Below, piece after piece: positions 35,552 to 43,300 of a stretch of DNA of 64,000 nt. Each line of letters begins with the position of its first letter. The first letter of the stretch is position 1. Source of the DNA: Tethya wilhelma (lineage: Eukaryota; Porifera; Demospongiae; Tethyida; Tethyidae). The notes beneath the pieces are model-generated. The model did no database searches. It was not told the DNA's origin and saw nothing but the letters and a program-made list of their open reading frames with translations. Both the position numbers and the translations under genes were made by a program. The stretch is taken from positions 145,071 through 209,070 of the forward strand of contig CAXIPT010000007.1 of NCBI GenBank assembly GCA_964030475.1. Direction: 5' to 3'.

Positions 35552-36859
35552 TCTAGCAATGGCTGCAGTAGTCGCAGCTGGTACTTACCATCAAGGTCTG
35601 CCTGAGCTATGGAGGAGAGGAAGGAGAGAGAGAGTCCCTCCAGCCCACTGGTGGACTGTCGGAATGGGTCAGTGGAGAGAAGGTCAATGAGACGCTGGAC
35701 GTGGATACGGACATCCCTCTGGGAGTAGAGCTCTGTGGGGGGTCATTAGCAGGGACAATAAGAGTGCTATCACTACCATCAGATGTGACAGCTGATAAAG
35801 ACCAGCTTCACAATAAAAATTAAATGATGCAAAATTGCTCAAAAATGTTTTCACACAAAACAAATATTTCTGAATCAACACACTTTGCATCGGTTGTGTC
35901 ATCATCATAATATGATGTAACAGGCAGGTTTCAATACATGCTCCTCATGACTCATACACATCTGAGCCGGTATAGGTTGTTCACTGCTTCTAGGTATGTT
36001 TATTTGTAGCTAGTGAACCAGACAAGCTATGCTCAGCAGCCATGCCATCCCCTCCTAGCTATCAGTACCTTCCACCAGCTCCAGAGTGTCTCCATCCTGA
36101 AGGTCCTCGATGGCGCTGACCTCAAAGAAGTCATCCATCCTCTTCCCCTTGTGCCTCACGGAGAGGGCGGTGCGGTAGCAACACTCGGGCCGCTCCAGAG
36201 CAAACTGCAGCAGCTCATGCACCGTGTCCTTAGGGGTCAACTGGAGAGAAGACACAACCTCGTTACAATGTACTATCATAAATGAGCTTCTGGCAAGGAA
36301 TTAGCCAAATACATTCGTTGTTATACTGTTTATAGCAGCTAAATTTGGCGAATTATTCTGCAAATCGTGAAATCACCAAACAGTTTTATACGCATATGCA
36401 CACATATAAACAATGTAGCGTGCAGAATTAAATCGCCAAATTAAATATCGCCAATCATGCTAAAATGCAAATTCGCCGAATTTTTAAGCCCACCAAATTT
36501 ACCCGTTTAATTCTGCCAGCATACTAGGTTGGAAAACAAAAAATAAATGTTCAAACACAGAGCAGCTTCCATGAACCAGCTGTAGCTAGCTCAGAGAGAA
36601 AGGGACTAAAGGGTCTTGACTCAAACCAGGCTGTGTCAGAAGGTGCTCTTCTAGCTAGAGCTCACCATGACGTCCACAGGTTGACTCACTCCAGGGATGA
36701 CCAAGTGAACCTTGGTGATGTCACAATCTTTAGATTCAACCAGAGCAAGTTTAGGGTTCTCTTCCTCTCTCTTTTCTTCCTCCTCCTCCTCCTCATTGGC
36801 AAGCTGCTTCTCATCAGCCTCAATGAGACTGGAATTGGTACTCCTGGCTTCTATGGCGA

Positions 36860-36915
<56 letters not shown>

Positions 36916-37291
36916 CTAGTTTTTTGTTCCTGAAACAAGACATCTTGTACTGCCTATTAATGGTTCACACTTGCAACACAGTAGCTGACATATCTTAACT
37001 AAAACATGTCAACTCTTTCATTCAACAATGAGCATAAATGTACTAAAACAACAGCTGAAAGCTTTTTGTCAACAGATACTACCTTGTTGCTACATGGGAC
37101 GAGGTAGCAACCACATTAAAGAGAGCTCTAGAGCAATAAAATCATCATCAGAGAATGATTTGTGAATATGCAGAAGATTATGTAAATAAACATAACTACA
37201 GCTAATAGTGCAAATAATTGCATCATTATTTTTGGACAGGCACATGCTGCAACTAGCTAGGTGAGCTAGGAGACCCTACAAACCTGTCTCT

Positions 37292-37322
<31 letters not shown>

Positions 37323-38262
37323 AGTGTTCAAGTACAAAGGGTACAACAAAACCACTATCAACAAATCATTCACCCATTCATCACCATGGCAACCACCAAT
37401 ACAGCGCATAAAACCTGACATAACTAGTACCGTATAGCCGGAAATATTGACGGGGATTTTAATTTGACGGTTTGACGGTCAAAGTCCAAATCGTCAAATT
37501 TAAATCCGCCAATATTTTGGGCGCCGTATATGAATGCATTATGCGCACTCGCAAATCGTCAAATTTAAATTCGTCAATATTTTTATTTTACGTTCTGCGG
37601 AGCAAACCGTCAAATTTTTTGACCGTCAATATTTCCGGCTATACGGTATTAACAATACCTGAATCAGTGGAGCTGTCTGATCGCAGCAGTTCTCCCTTCC
37701 CCCCCTCACAGCTCCCACCATCACCAGGATCCTTTGAAGGTCCCTCTGTCTCTGAACACTCTTCTTTGGGAGAGGCAATGGTGCTAGCATCAGCACTGCC
37801 ATCAGTTGTGACCTCCTCCTTCACAGTCTCTCCCTCCAGCTGCCCACCATCACAGCTGCTGGTGTCCCCCTCCTGCTGCTGCCTCTCTGGCACCTGCTGA
37901 GGCTGGTCTTCAATCTCCTTGCAGCCCCCATCGTTAGGCTCATTTGAGGTAGCTTCATCAGTTGCCTCCTCTGAGCCCTCATCTCTGGGTGATCCATTTA
38001 CAGCACTGCCATCAACTGGGATCTCTTCTTGAATGTTCTGTCCCTCTTGGTCTGACTGTGGCTGGACTATTTCCTGTTCACAATCAGCCTCCTTTGAGGT
38101 GCTTCCTTTCTCTGAGCCTTCCTCTCTGTGTGAGCCATTGGTGGTGGCATCAGTTGGGGCCTCTTCTTTCACATCCTGCCCCTCCAGCTGCCCATCAGCA
38201 CTGACATTGCCCTGACTCTTCTGAGGCTGGCCTTCCTTATCAGGCACCAGAATTCCAGGCAT
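23389..38262 (-). CDS. CLUH: Clustered mitochondria protein homologue
   Basis: Thirty exons keep phase: 37659-38262, 36666-36850, 36069-36240, 35589-35732, 35367-35503, 35189-35258, 34552-34765, 34378-34481, 34082-34218, 33436-33527, 33266-33368, 32980-33100, 32787-32878, 32601-32647, 32471-32525, 32148-32363, 27398-27977, 27129-27256, 26801-27034, 25938-26004, 25772-25860, 25645-25693, 25495-25582, 25335-25411, 25136-25239, 25014-25065, 24469-24754, 24265-24411, 24010-24139, 23389-23502. About 1545 residues. Exon 1 encodes a 200-residue acidic low-complexity head. Family landmarks are [95 protein letters not shown], then TPR repeats ([29 protein letters not shown]). CLUH binds mRNAs of mitochondrial proteins in the cytosol and controls mitochondrial distribution. 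Exon 14 seems to use a GC donor. The 3' end may instead splice at 23419 to an unseen exon. Intron 16 (4.2 kb) holds a complete opposite-strand gene. Confidence 0.93.
23687..23900. repeat. Complete fold-back element (214 bp) in CLUH intron 29
   Basis: Left end TACCGTATAGCGGGAAATTT and right end AATATTTCCCACTATACGGTA (first 20 matter) are inverted repeats. The interior has repeated TTTTCGTAT, TACGAAATTT and GCATTATGCGCATACG words. Confidence 0.85.
24885..24925. repeat. AGCCTCGT/CCCAGG hairpin word cluster
   Basis: CTAGTCTCGTACCCAGGCTA followed by CCCTACGAGGCTAAC. A small hairpin-like member of the family also seen at 4.74, 20.48, 43.29, 45.19 and 46.01 kb. Confidence 0.6.
25241..25287. repeat. 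(GA)n at CLUH exon 25 acceptor
   Basis: A pure dinucleotide tract that reads (CT)n on the transcribed strand and directly precedes the CAG acceptor of the exon starting at 25239. Confidence 0.95.
25695..25737. repeat. (GA)n at CLUH exon 22 acceptor
   Basis: A pure tract, (CT)n on the coding strand, immediately before the CAG acceptor of the exon starting at 25693. Confidence 0.95.
26097..26613. repeat. Fold-back element with a GGGCTA minisatellite core
   Basis: Arms beginning TATAGTGGCCCTGAAGGTTC (from 26099) and ending GAACCTTCAGGCCCACTATA (to 26611) are inverted copies extending about 75 bp or more, with TCTAAG/CTTAGA words throughout. The centre (about 26270-26445) is a degenerate array of GGGCTA/TTAGGG-like hexamers. 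It lies in CLUH intron 19. Confidence 0.85.
28326..30500 (+). CDS. Protein kinase with coiled coil and Kelch repeats, intronless, nested in CLUH intron 16
   Basis: One open frame of 724 residues from ATG 28326. The kinase domain (about 16-310) has glycine loop [11 protein letters not shown] (24-34), Lys45, a likely helix-C Glu in RRFEAEC (74-80), HRDMSSNN (154-161), DFG (174-176) and MSPEAL (201-206). All catalytic residues are present, so an active kinase is expected. The HRD-x-SSNN loop suggests a tyrosine-kinase-like type kinase. A coiled coil follows (about 320-395), with near-perfect heptads ([16 protein letters not shown]). About 437-724 are Kelch repeats ([36 protein letters not shown]). 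There is no signal peptide or membrane segment. The gene lies wholly inside an intron of CLUH on the opposite strand, and a truncated near-identical copy is at 19833. Substrates are unknown. Confidence 0.93.
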   Translation: MAGRQDNELGFSFTNVQIFRDQELGHGSYGAVYKAKCDSLPCAAKFIYPVLFASKLPDQQPASPPGKEHRQPIRRFEAECRFLSHIKHPNIVQYLGVYRDPQTNVPVLLMELMDESLTHFLETPQNTVLYHLQVNILHDTALALAFLHSNGITHRDMSSNNVLLIAGSRAKVTDFGMSTLTDAAASQLASLTQCPGTPVYMSPEALDEPPVYSEKLDCFSFGVLTIQAITRQFPNLTDRFQIRELIDPVQMTRRIQARVLIPEEERRQSHISLIHAAHPLRPIALSCIKDKDTERPTAEQLCQTLEQLKSTQLYASSVQQVRDGERQIRTQRQTIEEKDEQIQDKDRQIQDKERQIQDNLQQIVYHQEQFQSMQQENQQLRKMVELKNRQITELQQGTAQHGETPPRTQPQDIQPQLQQPTLSEQTEAKKKPALKELTLKWRKGPKAPRGVMRGSSTTIGNTVYVNNYYDDQSVYSFNYSTSTWSTLPSECPYNSSTLTTINNTLTTVGGRYTNKLLTYRDHKWVELYPPMPTARYHVTVVSTTTHVAVLGGYYGGYLDCVEVMDIAASQWSTAAQLPCSTYSASATLCGDTLYLMGGDTYGFNVLSCQFSELIQSRPSWLPSLFRGRTKVWHHLPDLPVRDSTCVTVHDKVLAIGGRDKQHKYTTAIYELNTDTNEWCHKGDMNIRRSWCLATTLPDNNILVVGGYKYGGGITDETETCSFEL
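30501..31960. other. Remainder of CLUH intron 16, repeats
   Basis: No CLUH exon. It contains the TIR-bounded element 30556-31270, a short CA repeat at about 31330, and a segment (about 31400-31475) resembling 1345-1420. A minus-strand frame at about 31494-31800 looks protein-like in composition ([18 protein letters not shown]) but has no ATG start or recognised family. Confidence 0.5.
30556..31270. mobile_element. Non-autonomous TIR element candidate (715 bp)
   Basis: Left end TTGGGGCGAGCGTGAGCG and right end GCGCTCACGCTCGCCCCCAA are inverted repeats differing by one extra G. No transposase ORF lies between, and target-site duplication was not resolved. A related end sits at 19439-19468. Confidence 0.55.
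31961..32056. repeat. Second copy of the 18512-18604 segment
   Basis: An exact match of about 95 bp in the same orientation, lying in CLUH intron 16 just downstream of exon 16. Confidence 0.9.
32662..32706. repeat. (GA)n near CLUH exon 14 acceptor
   Basis: A dinucleotide tract, (CT)n on the transcribed strand, about 15 bp upstream of the exon 14 acceptor (exon start 32647). Confidence 0.9.
32880..32920. repeat. (CA)n at CLUH exon 13 acceptor
   Basis: Reads (GT)n on the transcribed strand and runs straight into the TAG acceptor of the exon starting at 32878. A GT tract is an unusual replacement for a polypyrimidine tract. Confidence 0.95.
33600..33662. repeat. Stem-loop with ATCTAGTCTATCGAGCT arms
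   Basis: AGTCTATCGAGCTAGACCCTT and the later AAGGGTCCAGCTCGATAGACT (20 bases considered) are inverted with a loop of about 20 bp. GGGATATCTA flanks both sides. Intronic in CLUH. Confidence 0.75.
33802..34017. repeat. Degenerate fold-back element in CLUH intron 9
   Basis: Left end TACTGTATAGTGGGACATTT and right end TTCCCCACAACACAGTA, with TTTTGCATTTTTC, AACTTCCACATTATG and ATATGAAATTT words matching the 23.7-kb copy. Confidence 0.7.
34846..34885. repeat. (CA)n microsatellite in CLUH intron
   Basis: A pure CA tract, about 80 bp upstream (on the transcribed strand) of the exon 7 acceptor at 34765. Confidence 0.9.
36323..36511. repeat. Fold-back element copy in CLUH intron 2
   Basis: TATAGCAGCTAAATTTGGCG at the left and CACCAAATTTACCCGTTTAA at the right, with CGTGAAATCACC, AAATCGCCAAATT and AATCATGC words. 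The ends are diverged. Confidence 0.65.
36863..36912. repeat. (GT)n adjacent to CLUH exon 2 acceptor
   Basis: Reads (CA)n on the transcribed strand, followed by CGTGTCGCCATAG and the exon starting at 36850. Confidence 0.95.
37428..37648. repeat. Best-preserved fold-back element (221 bp) in CLUH intron 1
   Basis: Ends TACCGTATAGCCGGAAATAT and ATATTTCCGGCTATACGGTA are perfect reverse complements. The inside is a mosaic of TTGACGGTTTGACGG, AAATCGTCAAATTTAAATC and CCGTATATGAATGCATTATG. It stops 11 bp from the exon 1 donor. Confidence 0.93.
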
Positions 38263-38560
38263 GATTTATTGGTTCAAAGAATGCTCTCACACAAACACTA
38301 GATCAGCAATGGAGACACTGGATGAACACTGTAGGAGAGAAATACATTTGCTAACATTTGGAGATTTCTTTGCACATTCTTAGTAGGTTGCACATGTGAA
38401 GTAGCCTCAATTTTGATAGATCAGCTGTAAAGGTCACTGAGCAGCTGCCCAATCACAGATCTTTGCCTGTGTTTTGTCATGCCACGCAAACTACACAAAT
38501 ATACAGTAGCTCACGTTTTAGCAGTCCGTCTCTTCAACTCCAACTAGAGAAGCAGCAGTA
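38263..38560. promoter_or_regulatory. 5' flank of CLUH
   Basis: The 298 bp between the CLUH start codon and a plus-strand ATG. No core element was recognised. Confidence 0.35.
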
Positions 38561-38830
38561 ATGGCGCCAACGAGCAACACAACGGCAGCAACAAACGGCA
38601 GCAACAAATGGCATAAAGGTCCTCAGTTCATACCACCCACGTGGACTTGTTATGTAAAAAAAGCCCGTATACTAGACCCCAGTTCCGTACACTATGGTAT
38701 TGCATCAGAAAACGGAAGAACACAACTGATCATTCATGACAAAAAAGCAATAAATTTTATTTACAGTCAATCAATGACAGTATACATGAGCATGATGACA
38801 ACACAAAGGAAGCTTTTAAATATGTTCTGA
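38561..38830 (+). CDS. Small ORF divergent from CLUH, doubtful
   Basis: 89 codons from an ATG in a favourable context (AGTAATGG). The Thr/Asn-rich start (MAPTSNTTAATNGSN) is followed by a mixed segment with PPTWTCYVKKAR. The position next to the divergent CLUH start is compatible with a gene, but composition becomes AT-rich and no family was recognised. Confidence 0.22.
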   Translation: MAPTSNTTAATNGSNKWHKGPQFIPPTWTCYVKKARILDPSSVHYGIASENGRTQLIIHDKKAINFIYSQSMTVYMSMMTTQRKLLNMF

Positions 38831-38903
38831 GAGAGAGGAAAATAAAATGCAAAATATATCAATTATTCAATAATGTCTGCCGTATCACATTGAATCAATC
38901 ATA

Positions 38904-39302
38904 TCACTGTGTTGGTGGGTGTGGTCTTCTATCCTGTACGTACAGAAAAGAGACAATATAACTAGTCTGAAGAGACCGCTCTAGCAGGCAGTACATACTG
39001 CAAATTGCCAAATTAAAAATCGCGAAACAGTTCACATGAACATAGACAATGCAGCTTGCAAAATTAAATCGCCAAATTTTAAGCCCACCAAATTTACCCG
39101 CTATACGGTATATAGCTTTGCAGATCACGTAGACAAGGCTGCATTGATCTAACCTGATTGAGAGTTAATTGCCAAATAAGATTTGAGGCCATTTAAAATT
39201 TACTCACATTGTTGTGAGGGGGAGAGGGCTTCCCTTCAAATGATCTTCTCAGACTTTTAGGTCTGCACATGATGAGAGGAAGAGATGGATTCACTAGGTG
39301 CN

Positions 39303-39339
<37 letters not shown>

Positions 39340-39818
39340 TGGTTCTACTTACAGCTATTATATACATGCAGCCTAAATACCTGAACACAAACATCAGCAG
39401 TGCTATGACTATCCACAGCAGGAGCAACAATCCCAACCACATCATCCCGTTGGACTGGTCCCCCTGTGGACCCTCATAGCCGGGATCTGCATGTGGACAT
39501 TACATCACCATTACATCACTACCATAACAACTAACAAGAGACGGCTTACGTTCTGTGAAACACTCAGTATCAGTGCAGTGAGTCTGAGTTTGCAGCTGAA
39601 GATAGAAACATGAACAGGTTTCTCGATGAAACATTTTAGTAATTACTACACGCTTTAGGTAACTATATACACTCGCTAGCCGGATTAGAACAATTAGGAA
39701 ACAAGGCAATTAGATTGAAACCATTACTTCAATCACGATCAACAGTTACATAACCTACCCATGACATAAGCCTCCTCATGGACCACACATACTCACATAT
39801 ACACTCGTAGGGGTCCAT
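38904..39818 (-). CDS. SMIM14: Small integral membrane protein 14 homologue
   Basis: Five phase-consistent exons (39759-39818, 39550-39595, 39381-39486, 39208-39262, 38904-38933) give 98 residues; human SMIM14 has 99. The N-terminus MDPYECICEYVWSMRRLM, the TDTECFTE segment, one transmembrane helix (WLGLLLLLWIVIALLMFVF) and the tail RPKSLRRSFEGKPSPPHNN all align with the family in order. It is an endoplasmic reticulum membrane protein of poorly known function. It lies head to head with CHFR, 554 bp between start codons. A CA tract with an N (39302) lies in intron 3. Confidence 0.93.
38999..39110. repeat. Truncated fold-back element in SMIM14 intron 4
   Basis: Only the right end is intact (AAATTTACCCGCTATACGGT). 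It contains AAATTGCCAAATT and AAATCGCCAAATT words. Confidence 0.7.
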
Positions 39819-40372
39819 GGCTCGCCCGACCAGTGGCAGCTGCCCTCAGTGGTGACTGGTGGCCTGATCTAGCTGGCACAATATAAGCCTCACACAACAC
39901 AAAAGAGAGAGCACCTTTGTAGACACACCTCAACGCTGACTGATCAGGCTGTAAACCCAGAACCAAACAACATGAAAACCTTAGTCAAGTACAATTTGAA
40001 ACCTCCATGGCTAGCTAGCTAGATAAAACTCACAGATGGATCGATCAATCTCTCGAGTGGCACTGCTGGTAGGTGTTGGCTTCCTGGAATGCACTCTCTA
40101 AAAGTTCAGCTTCATACGTGGCAGCACCAGAGCACAGTCGATCAATTGTTTACTTACCCAGGCCGGCCTCGCTCCCCGCCTACCTTACGTGCACATGTAA
40201 GAACGAGGCAACCACGTGCCACACAGCCAAAAATTTGAGAAAATAACAGTACGCAGTACGGGGTAGGATATCCGGATAGTATGATAAAAAAAATCGATTC
40301 CGGGAACCGTTTGTTGTGGAGGTAGTTTTGACGACCCCTTACCAGTTTCATCAATTCCCTAAACTAAAGAAA
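39819..40372. promoter_or_regulatory. SMIM14/CHFR divergent promoter region
   Basis: 554 bp between the two start codons. No TATA box, repeat or further exon was recognised. Confidence 0.45.
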
Positions 40373-43300
40373 ATGAGTGACCACCTGGAAGAGCCTTGGG
40401 CCAGGCTGGTGTCCACTGATTGCAGCGAGGAAGATGAGGAGATCGTTCCTCTACTGGGGGACAAGTTCAGCATTGGCAGAGGAAAGGGTAGGTGCCGCGA
40501 GGGGGCGGGTAGGGGACTCTCTTGTATCATCAGTGGGCGTGGTCTCATTCCTTCCAGCTGCTGATCTGGTGATTGCCAACAATTCCTTCGTCTCATCTCT
40601 ACACTGTGTGTTCTTGAGGAGCCATGAGGGAGCAGCCAGCATCAAAGACACCTCCACCAATGGCACACTGCTCAATGGAGCTAAACTGAAGAAGAATGAA
40701 GAAGTACGTGTAACCCAAACTAAGAGAATATCTGTACTGCTAGATTATGTTGATCTGTGAACCATCTATCTGTGTGTAGGTGAAGCTATCAAATGGTGAT
40801 GTCATTAAGATAGTCTATCGTAAAGACCGTCCCGAGTGCAGTGAGTACCGATATTGATTGTATCATGTGACAATCATGTGATCAACTCTTCAGATGTGAC
40901 GTTCAAGTTTGAGGACCTGAGGATTCCTCTTGATGTGTCTGACGCCACGGTGACCTATGAGTACGAGGAGGCCCCTGGCAGTGACGAGGAGGAGCACACC
41001 CAGGAGTACACCACTGAGGTGGGTGGAGAAATAGGAGGGGCTTCAACAGCAGCTGTTAGTGAAGAGAAAGAACTTGCAGATGATGTAAAATGTCTGGAAA
41101 CTGTAAAAGATGAGCCAAAGAAAGCCCCAAAGAGAAAATTAGAGGTACAATAATTCTATTAATAATTATTAGAAGTAAATCTTTCAAGCGTTTTATGCAC
41201 AAAGAGAAGGACCTAGTTTGATTGATAGGCTACATGAACAGCTGCACTTGTGCAAGAGGCTGTGCTATTGCTGCAGGGGGAAGAGGAGGTGCCTTCTGCC
41301 AAGAGGAGAGACAGCTCTGAAGGGAACAAGACAAGCCTCTCTAAAGCTCGGTCTGAGGCCGACAGCAGTGGGCCAGTTGCTGCACCTTCCAAACCTCCCC
41401 CAGCAGCTGCTACTGTGACGAGGAAGGACTCCATTGAAGAGACACTCATTTGCCAAATATGTCAGGTACAAAGGTCAACATTGTGTTCAGTTATGATGGT
41501 ACAAAGGAGAAATGGACAGTCAATTTAGTGCATGATACATTCGTGCCTTCTGTACCTTTTGATCATAGCTATCTTTCAAACACTATATCTTTCAGTATAG
41601 CACAAAAATTTGGCGGATTTTAATATTGGTGGATTGGCGGTTTTGGTAAGGACTGCCAATATTAAATCTGCCAATAATAACTCCACCAAACAGTTATTTT
41701 TGCGCATGCACATACGGAATATGTGTATTGCTGCGTGCACAAACGCCAAAAAAAATCTGCCAATCATGAAATTTTTGACAATCCGCCAAATTTCATTCTC
41801 GCCAATATTTTGTGCTATGTTGTATCTATCTTTCCAACGTAGCTATCTTTCAAACATAATACTAGTAGTATACATAGTGCATGATGTGCCTCGCGCAGAG
41901 TCTGTAATATATAGTTCACTGAATGACGTAAAGTGAATCTTAGCCTGTGCACATATACACCCACATTGCATTGTTGGACAATGTAAATGTCTACCTGTCT
42001 TTAAGTTCAGCTCAGTTTTGTGGATAGCTCTATAGATCATAGTCGATAAAATTGAAACTCAATCCTCTTCAAGCCATTCACCAGCCAGGATATGTCGACA
42101 TGCAATTCGCATCATGATCATACCATGATGAAATCCAAGAACCTAAAGCCATCACACCATGATGAAAATCCAGGAACCTAAAACCATCATACCGTGATGG
42201 AACCCAAAAACCTAAAACCATCATACCATGATGGAACCCAAGAACCTAAAACCATCATACCATGATGAAAATCCAAGAACCTAAAACCATCATACCATGA
42301 TGGAACCCAAGAACCTAAAACCATCATACCATGATGGAACTCAAGAACCTAAAAGCATCGTACTGTGATGGAACCCAAGAACCTAAGACCATCATACCGT
42401 GATGGAACCCAAGAACCTAAAACCATCATACCGTGATGGAACCCAAGAACCTAAAACCATCATACCATGATGAAAACCCAAGAACCTAAAACCATCATAC
42501 CATGATGAAAACCCAAGAACCTAAAACTATCATACCATGATGGAACCCAAGAACCTAAAACCATCATACCAGGGTGGAACCCACAGAAGTGAACCTAAAA
42601 CCATCATTATTATTATCATGATGACAATCCAGGGACCTAAAACTTCATATCATGCATGATGTCTTTTTCCCCACGTTATTGAAGGTTTCTCAATGGATGG
42701 TTGAAAGTTCAAGCTCAACATATCGTGACAAGGCACAGAGCAGCTGGCAAGATATGTACATCCAACTTAATCACATCGAGTTTTAAACCTAAATACATCA
42801 GTAGCTGCTACAAAGTTTATTTTGTGTCTTCCTGATTGTGCTGCAGTATATAGTGTGGTCTCAGGGTGAGACTCTAGGCTAAAATCATACTTTCTCTGGT
42901 AGCAAGGTTGTATCCTTGGAATCATTCTATTCTTGTCTGGAAGAATAGTCACCTTCTCAATTAAGTCTTGGATTATTATTGCAACAAAACTTATTATTTT
43001 GTAAACAATATTATCATGTATGAAAATTATCAATCATTTCAGACCATATACAGTACACACTAAATATTACCTTGCAGCTAACTTATAACATAGTGCTTTT
43101 TGCAATGTGCAAATTAAGGATCACTGGCCAGCAGGAGAGTCTCTCTGTCTGAGATAGATAAAAAAAATAAAATCTAAATAAAACCCACATATATTAAGCT
43201 CCACACACAAGTAGTAGCACTTACGTCGGATAGCCCGCGATCTATGCGCAAATGGGCATCTCGGTGAGGGGAATATAACTATGCTAGCCTCGGGCCTGGG

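Noticed and set aside
42767..43033. A minus-strand 88-residue ORF in CHFR intron 5
   Set aside because: AT-rich, no ATG-proximal conservation or domain. It lies between repeats, so chance is more likely.
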